DNA of 64,000 nucleotides from an uncultured Anderseniella sp. (GCA_947488295.1 CANKYU010000004.1:62001-126000), one strand, 5' to 3'; counted from the first letter of the stretch, positions 8,486-18,288 are shown. Made by a program: numbers and translations. Notes: generated by a model not told the origin, from the letters alone.

Positions 8486-9748
8486 TTATTTGTTGCCGGC
8501 AACAATCTCCGCCATGGCGGCGAGAAACTGGGAAACTTCACTTTCGCTGTTGTAATGACACAGTGATACCCGCACGCACGACGACAGCCCCAGCGGCGTC
8601 AGGATGTTGCCGGAATAATGATCGGCCTTTCTGACGTGGGTGCGAATGCCCTGCTCGTTCAGTGCAGCAACCAGGTCCAGCGCCTCGATTCCATCGACGG
8701 TCAGCGACACCAGGCCTTCGCGGGACGGATTGTCCACCCCGCCGATGATTGTCACACCCGGCATTTCGGCCAGGCCCTTCAGATTGCCGACGCCGTGCAA
8801 AATGGCATCGGTCAGGGATTTCTCATGATCATGGATCGCAGCGGCTGCCGCTTCGACCCGCGCGCGCGGGTCATCACTGTCGGTAAAGTGCTCGCCCAGC
8901 CAGGTGAAGTAATCCACCACATCGGAAAACGTCGCATAGGCGCCGGTATCGCGTGTTCCCAATTCCCAGTTCTGCGCCGGACCATCGATCAGGCCTTCAC
9001 GCGGCAACCCGGTCAACCGGTCCGATGCCCAGGCAACGCCGTAGCCATGGCGTGAAAACACCTTGTAGGGTGAGACCACATACCCATCCACATTGCAGGC
9101 CTTGATATCGATGTGGCCGTGGCTCGCATGCTGTATACCGTCAACAATGATGAAACAGTCGGGCGCAACAGCCCGGATGGCCGCCGAAACGGCTGCAACA
9201 TCGACCGACATGCCGGTGACCGGAGATGTGTGAATGATCGTGGCAACCCGCACATCAGGTGTCACATACCCTGCATAATCGTCCGCCGTTACCGTCCCGG
9301 TCGCATCATCATGCGGCACGGCAACGTATGCCTGGCCGGTCTCATCAGCCCATTTCGTCGCCGCGCTGCGTGACGCGGGATGTTCCAGTGTGGAGCCGAG
9401 CACGGTGCCCCCCTGCTCTGCTCCCACTATGGCCGTGCGGATGAGGCGAAACAAAAGCTCGGTGCCGCTTTCGCCAACCATGAACTGGCCGTCAGGCGCA
9501 TTGAACATGATCCGCATTCTGGCTTTAGAGGCATTGATGATATCAACCAGTTGATGCGATGCCGGATTGTCGCGGCCCTGATTATCCGGGATGGCGGCAA
9601 AGCTGGCCGACGTCTCAACCACGGATTTCAGCGTCAGTGCACCACCGGCATTTTCAAAGAACACCCTCGGGCCCTGAAACGGACACGTATCCACATGGGC
9701 AAAGCGGTCCCGCACCTGGTCCAGAAGACCTGCTTTTTGGGTAATCAT
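8486..9748 (-). CDS. Class V aminotransferase / cysteine desulfurase-like protein
   Basis: A 420-residue PLP fold-type I protein of the class V group, closest in outline to the cysteine-desulfurase-like subfamily that includes VC1184. RVFFENAGGALTL opens the fold, ESGTELLFRLIRTA and STLEHPASRS form the cofactor pocket, IIVDGIQHASHG carries the Asp-x-x-x-His motif and SPYKVFSRHGYG holds the Schiff-base Lys. The usual mobile active-site Cys loop of IscS is not obvious; SLCHYNSESEV near the C-terminus has a Cys followed by the family HYN motif. Substrate is unknown. It is downstream of smpB with a 51-base gap on the same strand. Confidence 0.8.
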   Translation of the reverse strand: MITQKAGLLDQVRDRFAHVDTCPFQGPRVFFENAGGALTLKSVVETSASFAAIPDNQGRDNPASHQLVDIINASKARMRIMFNAPDGQFMVGESGTELLFRLIRTAIVGAEQGGTVLGSTLEHPASRSAATKWADETGQAYVAVPHDDATGTVTADDYAGYVTPDVRVATIIHTSPVTGMSVDVAAVSAAIRAVAPDCFIIVDGIQHASHGHIDIKACNVDGYVVSPYKVFSRHGYGVAWASDRLTGLPREGLIDGPAQNWELGTRDTGAYATFSDVVDYFTWLGEHFTDSDDPRARVEAAAAAIHDHEKSLTDAILHGVGNLKGLAEMPGVTIIGGVDNPSREGLVSLTVDGIEALDLVAALNEQGIRTHVRKADHYSGNILTPLGLSSCVRVSLCHYNSESEVSQFLAAMAEIVAGNK

Positions 9749-9799
9749 TTTCTATCTCCGTGGAAGAAACAAGTTGGCCTTGGCAAACACGCCGGGAAA

Positions 9800-10288
9800 T
9801 CAGCCCTTTTCGCGCATCAGCCGTGCCTTGTCGCGTTGCCAGTCACGCTTCTTTTCTGTCTGGCGCTTGTCATGAACCTTCTTGCCCTTGGCCGTTGCAA
9901 TTTCCAGCTTCACCCGACCCCGCTCATTAAAGTAGATCTTCAGCGGCACGATGGTCAGCCCTTCCCGGTCCACTGCCTGGCCGAGCCGGGCAATCTCGCG
10001 GGCATGGGCGAGCAGTTTGCGGACACGGCGCGGCTCATGATTGAAGCGGTTGCCCTGGTTGTATTCAGGGATGTGTGCGTTGACCCACCACAGCTCGCCG
10101 TTTTTGACCTGGACATAGCTTTCCGCAATGGTTGCCTTTGAATCACGCAGCGACTTGACCTCGGTGCCGGTCAACATGACACCGACTTCGAGCTTGTCCA
10201 TGATTTCAAAGTCAAACCGGGCGCGCCTGTTGTCTGCTATGACGGGATTGCCCGAGCGCCGTTTCGCACCACCACTTTTGGAAGACAT
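9800..10288 (-). CDS. smpB: SsrA-binding protein SmpB
   Basis: A 162-residue SmpB, which carries tmRNA to stalled ribosomes for trans-translation. Diagnostic segments are [53 protein letters not shown] and the basic tail [20 protein letters not shown]. Length is standard. It is 22 bases downstream of dapA on the same strand, the usual alphaproteobacterial order, and probably shares its transcript. Confidence 0.97.
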   Translation of the reverse strand: MSSKSGGAKRRSGNPVIADNRRARFDFEIMDKLEVGVMLTGTEVKSLRDSKATIAESYVQVKNGELWWVNAHIPEYNQGNRFNHEPRRVRKLLAHAREIARLGQAVDREGLTIVPLKIYFNERGRVKLEIATAKGKKVHDKRQTEKKRDWQRDKARLMREKG

Positions 10289-10310
10289 GTTACGGCACCC
10301 GTTCCGGCAA

Positions 10311-11201
10311 TCAGTTCAGCAGGCCGGCGTGCACCATGGCAGCCTTGACCTGTTGCCGCGCACCTTCAGTTGCCGGCATGATCGGCAGGCGCGCATCTTC
10401 AAGAGCATGGCCCAACAGGCTGACCGCATACTTGACCGGTGACGGGCTGGTCTCGCAGAACAGGGCAGAATGCAGCGGCATCAGCCGGTCCTGAATGGTC
10501 AGCGCCTTGGCATAATCGCCGGCCAGCGTTGCTTCCTGGAATTCCGCGCACAGGCGTGGTGCAACATTGGCAGTGACCGAAATACAGCCCGTACCCCCAT
10601 GTGCGTTGAACGCCAGTGCGGTTCCATCTTCACCCGACAGCTGAATGAATTTGTCGCCTGATGCCAGGCGTTGCATTGAGGGACGCGCCAGATCAGCCGT
10701 TGCGTCCTTGGTACCCACGACATTGGCGAAATCCCGGTCAAGGCGGGCCAGCGTTTCCACGGAAATTTCAGCTACGGTGCGCCCGGGAACATTATACACA
10801 AAGACGGGCAGGTCCGGTACGGCCCTGGCCACGGCGGCAAAGTGTTCGTACAGGCCTTCCTGGGTCGGCTTGTTGTAATAAGGCACCACGGAAAGCGCGG
10901 CATCGGCACCGGCCTCACTGGCATGCACGGCGAAATCGACCGCTTCAGCGGTGGAGTTTGATCCGGCACCGGCAATCACCGGAATGCGGCCGGCAGCCGT
11001 CTCAACAGCGATTTCGACGACCCGCTTGTGCTCGTCATGGCTCAGTGTCGGCGATTCACCGGTTGTTCCCACCGGCACGATCCCGTGGGTCCCTTCCGCA
11101 ATATGCCACTCGATGAGTTTGCGAAATGCAGCTTCATCCACCTTGCCGTCCTTGAACGGTGTAATCAGTGCTGGAAAAGAGCCGTGAAAGCGTGCGTCCA
11201 T
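10311..11201 (-). CDS. dapA: 4-hydroxy-tetrahydrodipicolinate synthase
   Basis: A 296-residue (beta/alpha)8 aldolase that condenses pyruvate with aspartate semialdehyde, the first committed step toward lysine and meso-diaminopimelate. Visible active-site parts are [14 protein letters not shown] (substrate Thr-Thr), the VYNVPGR tyrosine loop (Tyr near 136) and the Schiff-base Lys165 in VGTKDA. Length is standard. A TATAGT at 11224-11229 (minus strand) about 25-30 bases upstream could be its -10 element. It is divergent from the lytic transglycosylase gene. Confidence 0.97.
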   Translation of the reverse strand: MDARFHGSFPALITPFKDGKVDEAAFRKLIEWHIAEGTHGIVPVGTTGESPTLSHDEHKRVVEIAVETAAGRIPVIAGAGSNSTAEAVDFAVHASEAGADAALSVVPYYNKPTQEGLYEHFAAVARAVPDLPVFVYNVPGRTVAEISVETLARLDRDFANVVGTKDATADLARPSMQRLASGDKFIQLSGEDGTALAFNAHGGTGCISVTANVAPRLCAEFQEATLAGDYAKALTIQDRLMPLHSALFCETSPSPVKYAVSLLGHALEDARLPIMPATEGARQQVKAAMVHAGLLN

Positions 11202-11610
11202 TTCGAAACCTCAACAATTCGTAAACTATACTGCATTACACAATGCGGACGTTGACAGGCGTACATAGTCAAGCAGGCCAGTGTCCTCATCGTGAGCGCG
11301 GCACCATAGCCCCGCTGCCGCGGTGCGGCAACCGAAAGGTTCAATCGTCTCTGGCCCCGCAAAATACGGCCACATCGCAGCCGCAATCTGTGGTTAGTCG
11401 TGATGACGCCAAGTAAGTGTACGCTGCTTTGAAAAAGCAGGATAAGTAATGTTGGTTGGCAGAAATACAGGCAGTCTGACGGGCTTTCCCGGGTCTGACC
11501 TGTTCACAGCGGTCAAAAACAGGATCACGGATTGTTTTGACCGAAATCTATCCTGGCGGACCACAGAATCACGGTATCTGTGTCCGGCTTCACGGCGGCG
11601 CGAGGACGGC

Positions 11611-13779
11611 ATGAACTTGACCTGTACTGGATTTTCAACGCTCAGGCGAGCGGCACTGGCAGGTGCGCTTGGCCTGGCGATAACCGGCAACTTTGCCGAC
11701 GGCGCTGCGGCGCGTTCGTCGAATGCCTCGGATGCATCCGGTATCCAGGAGCTTCTGGCGACCAGCAAAACCCGCTCACCGGCCCGCAATGACGCGGTAT
11801 CCGTGCGCGCACTGCAGGCCGCCGTGAAAAAAGACTGGCGGCGAGCCTTCGATCTGGCGTCGAAATCACAGGACCAGGCAACGCTGAAAGCCGTTGAATG
11901 GCTCTATATACGCAAGAATCCAAGCGACGCCGGTGCGGACCGGATCATGGACTTCGTCATCGCCAACCCGGATTGGCCGGCCACAAAGCCGCTGACCCGC
12001 ATGGCCCAGGCCATTCTGGCTCGAAAAACCACACCGATTGACGCCGTTGCGCGCCACTACAATCGTTTTTCACCCATTTCTCCGCAAGGCCATGTGGCCT
12101 ATGCCCGGCTGGCCCTGGCCCGTGGTGACAAGGCGACTGCGACGAAGTCGATCAGAAAAGCCTGGGCCAACCCAAAGCTGGCGGCTCATCTTGAAAAGCA
12201 GATTGCCCGTGATTTCAAGCACTTGCTTTCAAAGGCTGATCATAAAGCACGCATGTGGTCACTTGTCATGGCGCAGGAGACCAATGCGGCCATCCGGGCC
12301 GCCGGATATGTTTCCAAGGCCCATGGTAACGCCGCAAGAACTGCACAGGCCCTGATCCGGCGCAAGAAGACCGGTCCGGCACATTACAAGAAGCTGCCGG
12401 CCAAATTCCGCAATCATCCGCCCATGGTATATGCCTATGCGCGCTGGCTGCGACGCAAGGGCAAGCACACATCCGCCTACACAATGCTGAAACAGGCGCC
12501 CAAGTCACATGCCGCACAGATCAATCCGGCACAGTGGTTCGTTGAGAAACGCCTGGCCGCGCGCCATCTGGCGGGCCCGAAGTACAAGAAGTACTGGCCC
12601 GGCATCTACAAGATGATGGCGGACCACGGCTATACATCCGGCAAGCAGTTCATCGAGGGTGAATTCCTGGCCGGATGGTATGCGCTGCGCAAACTGTCCA
12701 ATCCCGGCAAGGCGGCAGTTCACTTCAGGCGCATTACCGAAGCTGCAACCACCCGCACGGACAGGTCCAGGGGCTGGTACTGGCTTGGACGCGCCCGCGC
12801 GGCAAAAGGAGAAAACGGCCGCGCCGAAGAGGCATATCGCATGGCTGCGGCTTCACCGACGCTGTTTTATGGCCAACTGGCGCTGGGAAAACTTGGCCTT
12901 GGCAAGAAACCGCTGAAAATTGTCACCGGCAATTCAACCGCCGGCGCCAAGCAAAGCGTCAAATCAGTTGAGATTTTTCGCGCCGCCCATCTATTGGCGC
13001 GTGCCGGTGGAAAAAACCAGATTTTGCCATTCCTGTTTCCGATTGCCCGGGCCATCAAATCTCGTGATGAAGCTGCCGCCGCAATTGACCACATCCATAC
13101 TCATGCCGGACATTTTGCCGCCGTGAGGCTGGCCAAGGCTTTCGGCAGCCTGGGCCTTGACGTGGACAACTGGGCATTTCCCGTCAACGCGATGCCCGGC
13201 TGGAAAACCATCAACAACAAGGTCGAGCGCGCTGTCATTCTGGGTCTGTCGCGTCAGGAAAGCGAGTTCAACGCTGTAGCCGGCAGTCACGCCGGTGCCA
13301 GGGGTCTCATGCAGATCATGCCCGGGACAGGCCGGTTGATCGCCAAACAATACAAGCTGCGCGGTTACAAGACTGATCATCTGACATCTAAGCCTGCACT
13401 TAATGTGTCCATGGGCGAAGCCTACCTCGGTGATCTCATCAAGGAGTTCAAGGGTTCCTATATCATGGGCTTTTCCAGCTATAACGCAGGGCCGGGCAAC
13501 ACGATTAAATGGCTGAAAGCATATGGAGATCCGCGCAAAGGCCAGATTGATGCCATTGACTGGATCGAATCCATCCCGATTACCGAGACCCGGAAATACG
13601 TGCAGAAGGTGATGCAGAACGTGCATGTGTACCGCACCCGGCTGGGTCACCGGAAACACACCATGCTTCGCGACATCAATCGTGGAGGCAGAGGTGGCGG
13701 CGCCTCAACCGCAGGCTCGCCTGCATCAGGTTGTGGAGAAGGCAAGAAAACAATCGCTTCACTGATTTCCGATTGCTGA
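11611..13779 (+). CDS. Soluble lytic murein transglycosylase
   Basis: A 722-residue periplasmic peptidoglycan-cleaving enzyme. Residues 1-40 form a Sec signal peptide (RRAALAGALGLAITG). The middle 400 residues are alpha-helical repeats forming the Slt70-type superhelical U-domain. The C-terminal SLT domain (about residues 535-690) has the catalytic Glu550 in LSRQESEF, then GARGLMQIMPGTG and SYNAGPGNTIKWL. The frame is open from 11449, but the ATG at 11611 is preceded by GAGGA and starts the signal peptide. Its divergence from dapA is a common alphaproteobacterial arrangement. Confidence 0.92.
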   Translation: MNLTCTGFSTLRRAALAGALGLAITGNFADGAAARSSNASDASGIQELLATSKTRSPARNDAVSVRALQAAVKKDWRRAFDLASKSQDQATLKAVEWLYIRKNPSDAGADRIMDFVIANPDWPATKPLTRMAQAILARKTTPIDAVARHYNRFSPISPQGHVAYARLALARGDKATATKSIRKAWANPKLAAHLEKQIARDFKHLLSKADHKARMWSLVMAQETNAAIRAAGYVSKAHGNAARTAQALIRRKKTGPAHYKKLPAKFRNHPPMVYAYARWLRRKGKHTSAYTMLKQAPKSHAAQINPAQWFVEKRLAARHLAGPKYKKYWPGIYKMMADHGYTSGKQFIEGEFLAGWYALRKLSNPGKAAVHFRRITEAATTRTDRSRGWYWLGRARAAKGENGRAEEAYRMAAASPTLFYGQLALGKLGLGKKPLKIVTGNSTAGAKQSVKSVEIFRAAHLLARAGGKNQILPFLFPIARAIKSRDEAAAAIDHIHTHAGHFAAVRLAKAFGSLGLDVDNWAFPVNAMPGWKTINNKVERAVILGLSRQESEFNAVAGSHAGARGLMQIMPGTGRLIAKQYKLRGYKTDHLTSKPALNVSMGEAYLGDLIKEFKGSYIMGFSSYNAGPGNTIKWLKAYGDPRKGQIDAIDWIESIPITETRKYVQKVMQNVHVYRTRLGHRKHTMLRDINRGGRGGGASTAGSPASGCGEGKKTIASLISDC

Positions 13780-13798
13780 TGGTCGAGTTGCGAAAGGC

Positions 13799-13819
13799 CG
13801 GGGCGCAGCGCTCGCCCCG
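13799..13819. terminator. GC-rich hairpin between convergent genes
   Basis: CGGGGCG (13799-13805) pairs with CGCCCCG (13813-13819) across a seven-base loop, in the 68-base gap between the convergent transglycosylase and HHH-protein genes. There is no T-tract on either strand, so it is only a candidate bidirectional terminator. Confidence 0.35.
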
Positions 13820-13847
13820 CCTCACCGATGCAATCCCCTTGAAATCA

Positions 13848-14492
13848 CTATCTCTTTTTCTTCGCAGGCTTGGCAGTTGTTGATTTCGGCCGTGACTTGG
13901 TCTTCGCCGAACCGCCTGTTCCATAGAGCTTATTGAACTGCTCCATGTCATCTGCGGCGAGCAGCTTGGCCTGGGCAATCCACTCGTCCCGTTCAATGCG
14001 TCCCTTGTAGCGCAGGTGTTCATCCACCCAGTCAACCTGATCCTTGCCCCACGCAGCGATCTGGTCAAAGTGGAAATATCCCAGACCGTGCAGGGTTTTC
14101 TCCAGCTTCGGGCCAACGCCGGAAATCATCTGTAACTTGTCAGGTTTGCCGTCGCGCGCGCCGGGCAGTCCCTTCGGACGTACCGGCTTGCCTGTGGAAA
14201 CCGGTGCCGCAGCGGTTTTGTCCGCAGGTTTGGACGCAGGCTGCTCGGGTTTCGGTTTGGTGTCCGCCTCGGCTTCAGGTGCCGGCTTGGCCTTGGAAAC
14301 AGCTTCAGGTTTGGGATCAGGCTTGGTGGCATCGGCAGCAGCTGTTTTCGTTTCACCGACACTGCTTTGGGCAGGTTTTGTGGCTGGTGAAGTATCTGCA
14401 GCAAACATCGTGCGGAACAGGCATCCAAGAATGCAACCGATCAAAAACACGAGCAACATCAAAAGCAGTAATTCAAGTGTGAGATGCGGCAT
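13848..14492 (-). CDS. Membrane-anchored helix-hairpin-helix domain protein
   Basis: A 214-residue protein. Residues 5-32 are one transmembrane helix ending in GCILGCLFR. Residues 33-110 are a low-complexity Pro/Ala/Lys linker. Residues 116-180 match the helix-hairpin-helix module often found in alphaproteobacteria as a C-terminal extension of NuoE and similar proteins (MISGVGPKLEKTLHGLGY, then WIAQAKLLA). The tail is Lys-rich. The module usually binds nucleic acid or mediates protein contacts; its role here is unknown. It lies downstream of the OmpA and 41-residue genes on the same strand. Confidence 0.72.
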   Translation of the reverse strand: MPHLTLELLLLMLLVFLIGCILGCLFRTMFAADTSPATKPAQSSVGETKTAAADATKPDPKPEAVSKAKPAPEAEADTKPKPEQPASKPADKTAAAPVSTGKPVRPKGLPGARDGKPDKLQMISGVGPKLEKTLHGLGYFHFDQIAAWGKDQVDWVDEHLRYKGRIERDEWIAQAKLLAADDMEQFNKLYGTGGSAKTKSRPKSTTAKPAKKKR

Positions 14493-14657
14493 TGTCCATT
14501 TTCCTCTGATTCTGGCGCTATGGAGCGGGATGATTCTTGATCGGATCAGCCAAAAATCACAAAATTCAATATTTTCAGTACATTACGGCAATTTGGCGCA
14601 CCGGTTGATTGCATGCCCGTGGAGCAGACTTGTGATTTCGGGCAAATTCACCTTGCA

Positions 14658-14783
14658 TCATCGCGCGTCGGCACTGCGGCATGTAACCCAACCGACAATC
14701 AACCCGAGCAGCAATGCCGCTGCGAGCCAGTGCCAGTTGTGGTTGGCGATGGTCATGGCATCGTTGAAATTCCAGGCATTCAT
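14658..14783 (-). CDS. 41-residue single-pass membrane protein
   Basis: A short frame starting MNAWNFNDAMTIANHNWHW, then a hydrophobic helix (LAAALLLGLIVGWV) ending TCRSADAR. The ATG at 14783 is preceded by GGGAG at a good distance, and begins 12 bases after the OmpA gene stop on the same strand, so it is probably cotranscribed. The helix end (GLIVGWVTCR) resembles the GCILGCLFR helix end of the next gene downstream, suggesting related membrane anchors. The function is unknown. Support comes from the ribosome-binding site, position and helix, not from a known family. Confidence 0.6.
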   Translation of the reverse strand: MNAWNFNDAMTIANHNWHWLAAALLLGLIVGWVTCRSADAR

Positions 14784-14795
14784 TGCTTAGCTCCC

Positions 14796-16208
14796 TCAAT
14801 TTAGGATTTTGAATTCCGTGCGCCGGTTGGCTGCGCGGCCCTTTCTGGTCCTGTTGTTGGCAATCGGCTGGCTTTCACCATAGCCGACTGCAGATATATT
14901 GTCTGCACTGGCGCCGCGGGCCAGCAGCGCGTCGCGTACCGCATTGGCCCGTCGTTCGCTTAACGCCTGATTGAATTTTCCCGGTCCCTGCCAATCGGTA
15001 TGACCGCCAATCTCGATCTTTACATCGCCGCACTGCTTGATCACGCCCATCAGCCTGTTCAGCAAGTTCGCGTTTTTCCCCTGTATTTCGGCTTTTCCCG
15101 GCGAAAACTCAATCTGCTGTTCTGCCAGCATGTTGTCAAACAGGACCTGGCACTGGCTTGCAGACACAGCCTGCGACGCAGCATCCGGCTCTGCAGTGTC
15201 TGCCTGGCCCGGGGCCACGATCTCGATTTCGTTGGTCGTTGTATCCGAACGCTGATTGCCGGCCTCGTCGGCGACCACAACTTTCACATCATATCTGCCA
15301 GGTGGCAGATCTCGCGGTGTGAGCACCGACCAGTTGCCCTTGCCATCCGACGAGAGCTGATCTGATCCGCCCATGGCATAGGTCTCGCCTTCGAATGTCA
15401 CCGCCATGGTGGCGGCATCGGCTTCCGGATAGGTGCCGGAAAGCAGCGGACGCGGGTGTTCGGATCTGTAATCATTGACTGTGGGAACACCAGGTGGTGT
15501 TGCATCTACGGTCAGTTCGGCTTCACTGGCGTCCACTGCAACACTGCCGGTCGAACTGATGGCCTTGGCCGATACGTTATAGGTTCCGTCGTCGAGGCTT
15601 TCGCTGATCCGCAACGTCCAGTTGTTGCCGTCGGTTACCAGGCCATCCCCGGCACCGGCAACATATGTCTTGGAAGCCACTGATATACTTAAACTTTTTG
15701 CATCCGCAGATGGCCAGGCGCCGGTGATCACCGGTTTTCGCTGGCGCGTAAGCAGGGTATTGACCGTTGGCACTGCGGGCGCGGATGAGTCCACAACCAC
15801 CTCGCCGAAGCCACGGTCTGCCGAACTGTTGCCGGCCTTGTCCGTGACAATGACCACCACATCATAGGTATTGTCGGCAAGGTCCTTGCCAAGGTTGAGG
15901 GTCCAGTTGCCGCTGCCATCGCTGGTCAGTTCACCATCTTTGCCCAGTTCATAGGTCTTGCCGACAATTTCCACTGTCAGGCGGTTGCCGTCGCCTTCCG
16001 GCCAGGTCCCGGTTATCGACGGACGCACGGACCGCCCTGAAGTCTTGTTGACGGTTGGAGCCGGCGGCGGTGCAGTATCAACCTCGGCTTTGTCCTGCGC
16101 TACCGTGGCAAAACTCTCACCGGTACTGCTGACCACGCCTGCCGCGGCAATGGCGAAAGGCAGGATTATCCAGGTCGCCACCGATTTCAGCCAGTTGTAC
16201 TTCACCAT
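14796..16208 (-). CDS. OmpA-family protein with three Ig-like repeats
   Basis: A 470-residue envelope protein. Residues 1-35 form a signal peptide. Three Ig-like repeats of about 90 residues follow (about 51-140, 147-236 and 242-331), each with a PTVN start, RPxITGTWP-like strand, a GKTY strand, SDGxGNWTL and DGTYDV, and ending near VD. Residues 353-470 are an OmpA-like peptidoglycan-binding domain with GGHTDWQG (Asp405) and SERRANAVRDAL. The internal ATG at 16208 has GAGGGAG ahead of it and begins the signal peptide; the frame otherwise extends to 16331. It probably links peptidoglycan to an outer structure. It is followed by the 41-residue gene. Confidence 0.85.
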   Translation of the reverse strand: MVKYNWLKSVATWIILPFAIAAAGVVSSTGESFATVAQDKAEVDTAPPPAPTVNKTSGRSVRPSITGTWPEGDGNRLTVEIVGKTYELGKDGELTSDGSGNWTLNLGKDLADNTYDVVVIVTDKAGNSSADRGFGEVVVDSSAPAVPTVNTLLTRQRKPVITGAWPSADAKSLSISVASKTYVAGAGDGLVTDGNNWTLRISESLDDGTYNVSAKAISSTGSVAVDASEAELTVDATPPGVPTVNDYRSEHPRPLLSGTYPEADAATMAVTFEGETYAMGGSDQLSSDGKGNWSVLTPRDLPPGRYDVKVVVADEAGNQRSDTTTNEIEIVAPGQADTAEPDAASQAVSASQCQVLFDNMLAEQQIEFSPGKAEIQGKNANLLNRLMGVIKQCGDVKIEIGGHTDWQGPGKFNQALSERRANAVRDALLARGASADNISAVGYGESQPIANNRTRKGRAANRRTEFKILN

Positions 16209-16886
16209 GAAACTCCCTCTCACTGACCCCGGCTCTTCGAATCTTGCCTGTTTCGACAGTTCACATACTGTTTGCCATTGTTTCGCATGTTGTTTGTCAA
16301 TGTATTGCACCCTGCAGCACTCACGAATCAAGCAAGACGACTCCGTGCGTTTGTGCCCGGCAATGAAATCAGTAGTGATTCCCTGTCACAACACCTTAAG
16401 GGCACCTATCCACATTGTTTCTTCCACAAACACGCCCACAGGCAGTTGCGGCAAAACCAGTATGTCCAAACCTGTTATACAGGTGACAATACGGCACCAC
16501 GCACTGGCTTGCTCAAGTCACGGCCATTAGTGTAAACTTTGTCATGAAAACGATCAGAAACGGCATTTTTCCGGGTTTTTTCAAGAGGGTTTTTGGATTG
16601 GCAACGGTTGAACGTGGCCTTTCATATATAGAGTGCCTGCATCTGGCGGACATTGAATGCCGTTTCACACCCGGAACTTACCCCTGCGACCGACTGTGGT
16701 AAATATGTCACACTTTTCAAAATTGTGTACCGGGGGCCTATCTGATGGTTGATTTCTGCGCGTCGAACCTAGAAAACAGTTCTTGTGTGATTTGGTTTTA
16801 CACGCCGTCCTCCTAAAGTCCCGGTTTGCAGGGGAAAAATTTCCGGGGGGCAAACCTAACTCTAGATATTTATGGGAGTATCCATA
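16209..16886. other. 678-base intergenic region between divergent OmpA and porin genes
   Basis: No convincing gene. The stretch is AT-richer than its surroundings, particularly 16540-16880. It must hold the promoters of the divergent OmpA protein and porin. A TATATA-like element sits at about 16624 (ttcatatatagag) with possible -35 sequences upstream, but spacing is not ideal, so I do not call a promoter. If transcription starts there, the porin would have a leader of about 250 bases. Confidence 0.6.
16823..16856 (+). promoter_or_regulatory. Hairpin in the porin 5' leader
   Basis: GGTTTGC (16823-16829) pairs with GCAAACC (16850-16856), and inside it GGAA (16833-16836) can pair with TTCC (16841-16844). 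It ends 18 bases before the GGAG ribosome-binding site. It may stabilise the mRNA or take part in small-RNA control, as is common for outer-membrane-protein messages. Confidence 0.45.
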
Positions 16887-18182
16887 ATGACAAAAATTCT
16901 TCGTAAGGCTCTGCTCGGTGGTGCGGCTCTCGCTGTAATGACCACTGGTGCGGCTGCTGATGAACTGGCCACTTTGAAGGCTCAGCTTGCTGAACTTCAA
17001 GGCCAGGTAGACAGCATTCAGGCTGCTACACCTGCTCCTGGCGGCTCAGCCCTTCGTTACGAGCGTGGCGCTGGTGGCAACACATGGGGTCTCGATGCTG
17101 TTAAGGACAGCGCGAATGCAAACGAAGGTGGTGGTTTCACCATCGCTGTTACACCAACCGCAGACCTTCCTGCTCCAGTCGCTGAAGTGACTGTGTACGG
17201 TTATGTCGCCGGTCATGTTGCTTATGACTTTGACGAAGAGCATGGTGTGTCAAACTCATTTTCTCTTGGCAACCTTGGCAACAACACGGGCGATCACATC
17301 GGCATCACGGCGAAACAGTCCCGTTTCGGCATCAAGTCCAAGATCGATACCTCTATCGGCCAGCTTCGCACGCAGATCGAAGGTGATTTCACCTTCCCAT
17401 TCGGCCAAAACTCCGGAAGCACGCAGTTCCGTCTGCGTCATGCCGTTGGTCACTGGGACATGACACCTAACTGGACCTTCAGCATTGGTCAGTGGTGGAT
17501 GACAGCAGCTCTGCTGCCAATCGGTGTGTCCACTGTTGATTTCGCTGGTTCGCTGTTTACATACTCACGTTCCTCGCAGGTTCGGTTGAGCTATTCAGAC
17601 GGCCCGCTGTCATGGGCAGTCGCCATTGAAGAGCCAAGCAATGCTTCTGATACCAACATGCCAAACATTGCTGGTTATCTGCAGTACGATATCGCTGGTG
17701 GTCATCAGTTCATAGTAACCGGTGAAGTTGCCGACTGGGATGATATCGAAGCCGGCGCCAATGATGAACTTGGCTGGGTTATCCAGGCCGGTGCCAATTT
17801 GAACCTGGCTGATGTTGCAACCCTGACCGGTGGCTTCGGCTACGGTGAAGGTCTGCTGGAAACCAAGTTCGCTGGTGTAGGCATGGATGCTATCGATGCC
17901 AACGGTGACCCACTTGAAACTCTGGCATTCCTCGTCGGACTGTCATTCGGTCTCAGTGAAACCACTTCATTCAACGCAATGTTCTCTTATGTCGAAGCTC
18001 TTGAAGATCAAGACAGCGGCCAAGACATCGAAAAGGCTTACAAGGTTCAAGCCAACATCCTGTGGCAGCCTGTCAAGCAGATGCGTATGGGTTGGGAAGT
18101 CATCTGGGCTGAAACCGAAGAGCAAGATGGTGATACTGCAGATGGTGTCCGCGCCACCTTCGGCACATGGTTCTTCTTCTAA
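16887..18182 (+). CDS. Porin with N-terminal coiled-coil segment
   Basis: A 431-residue outer-membrane channel. It has a signal peptide (residues 1-24, cleaved near GAAADEL), then a short heptad-like segment (LATLKAQLAELQGQVDSI), as in DcaP-like trimeric porins, then about 16 amphipathic strands starting at EVTVYGYVAGHVAYDF and ending with a terminal Phe (TFGTWFFF). Codon use is strongly skewed to GCT, GGT and CTG compared with neighbouring genes, as expected for a very highly expressed protein. The start was chosen at 16887, nine bases after GGAG; the frame opens at 16872 without support. A strong terminator follows. Confidence 0.88.
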   Translation: MTKILRKALLGGAALAVMTTGAAADELATLKAQLAELQGQVDSIQAATPAPGGSALRYERGAGGNTWGLDAVKDSANANEGGGFTIAVTPTADLPAPVAEVTVYGYVAGHVAYDFDEEHGVSNSFSLGNLGNNTGDHIGITAKQSRFGIKSKIDTSIGQLRTQIEGDFTFPFGQNSGSTQFRLRHAVGHWDMTPNWTFSIGQWWMTAALLPIGVSTVDFAGSLFTYSRSSQVRLSYSDGPLSWAVAIEEPSNASDTNMPNIAGYLQYDIAGGHQFIVTGEVADWDDIEAGANDELGWVIQAGANLNLADVATLTGGFGYGEGLLETKFAGVGMDAIDANGDPLETLAFLVGLSFGLSETTSFNAMFSYVEALEDQDSGQDIEKAYKVQANILWQPVKQMRMGWEVIWAETEEQDGDTADGVRATFGTWFFF

Positions 18183-18211
18183 GAACCACACCAATATCTG
18201 ACGAACTATTG

Positions 18212-18244
18212 ACTGGCCTGAGGTTTTCCTCAGGCCAGTTTTTT
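18212..18244 (+). terminator. Rho-independent terminator of the porin gene
   Basis: A perfect 12 bp stem (ACTGGCCTGAGG at 18212-18223 with its complement at 18228-18239), a TTTT loop and a five-T tail, 30 bases after the porin stop codon. Confidence 0.95.
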
Positions 18245-18288
18245 GTATTCAGGACCAGCAATAATCCCCCTTGTGCAGACATGGAGGC

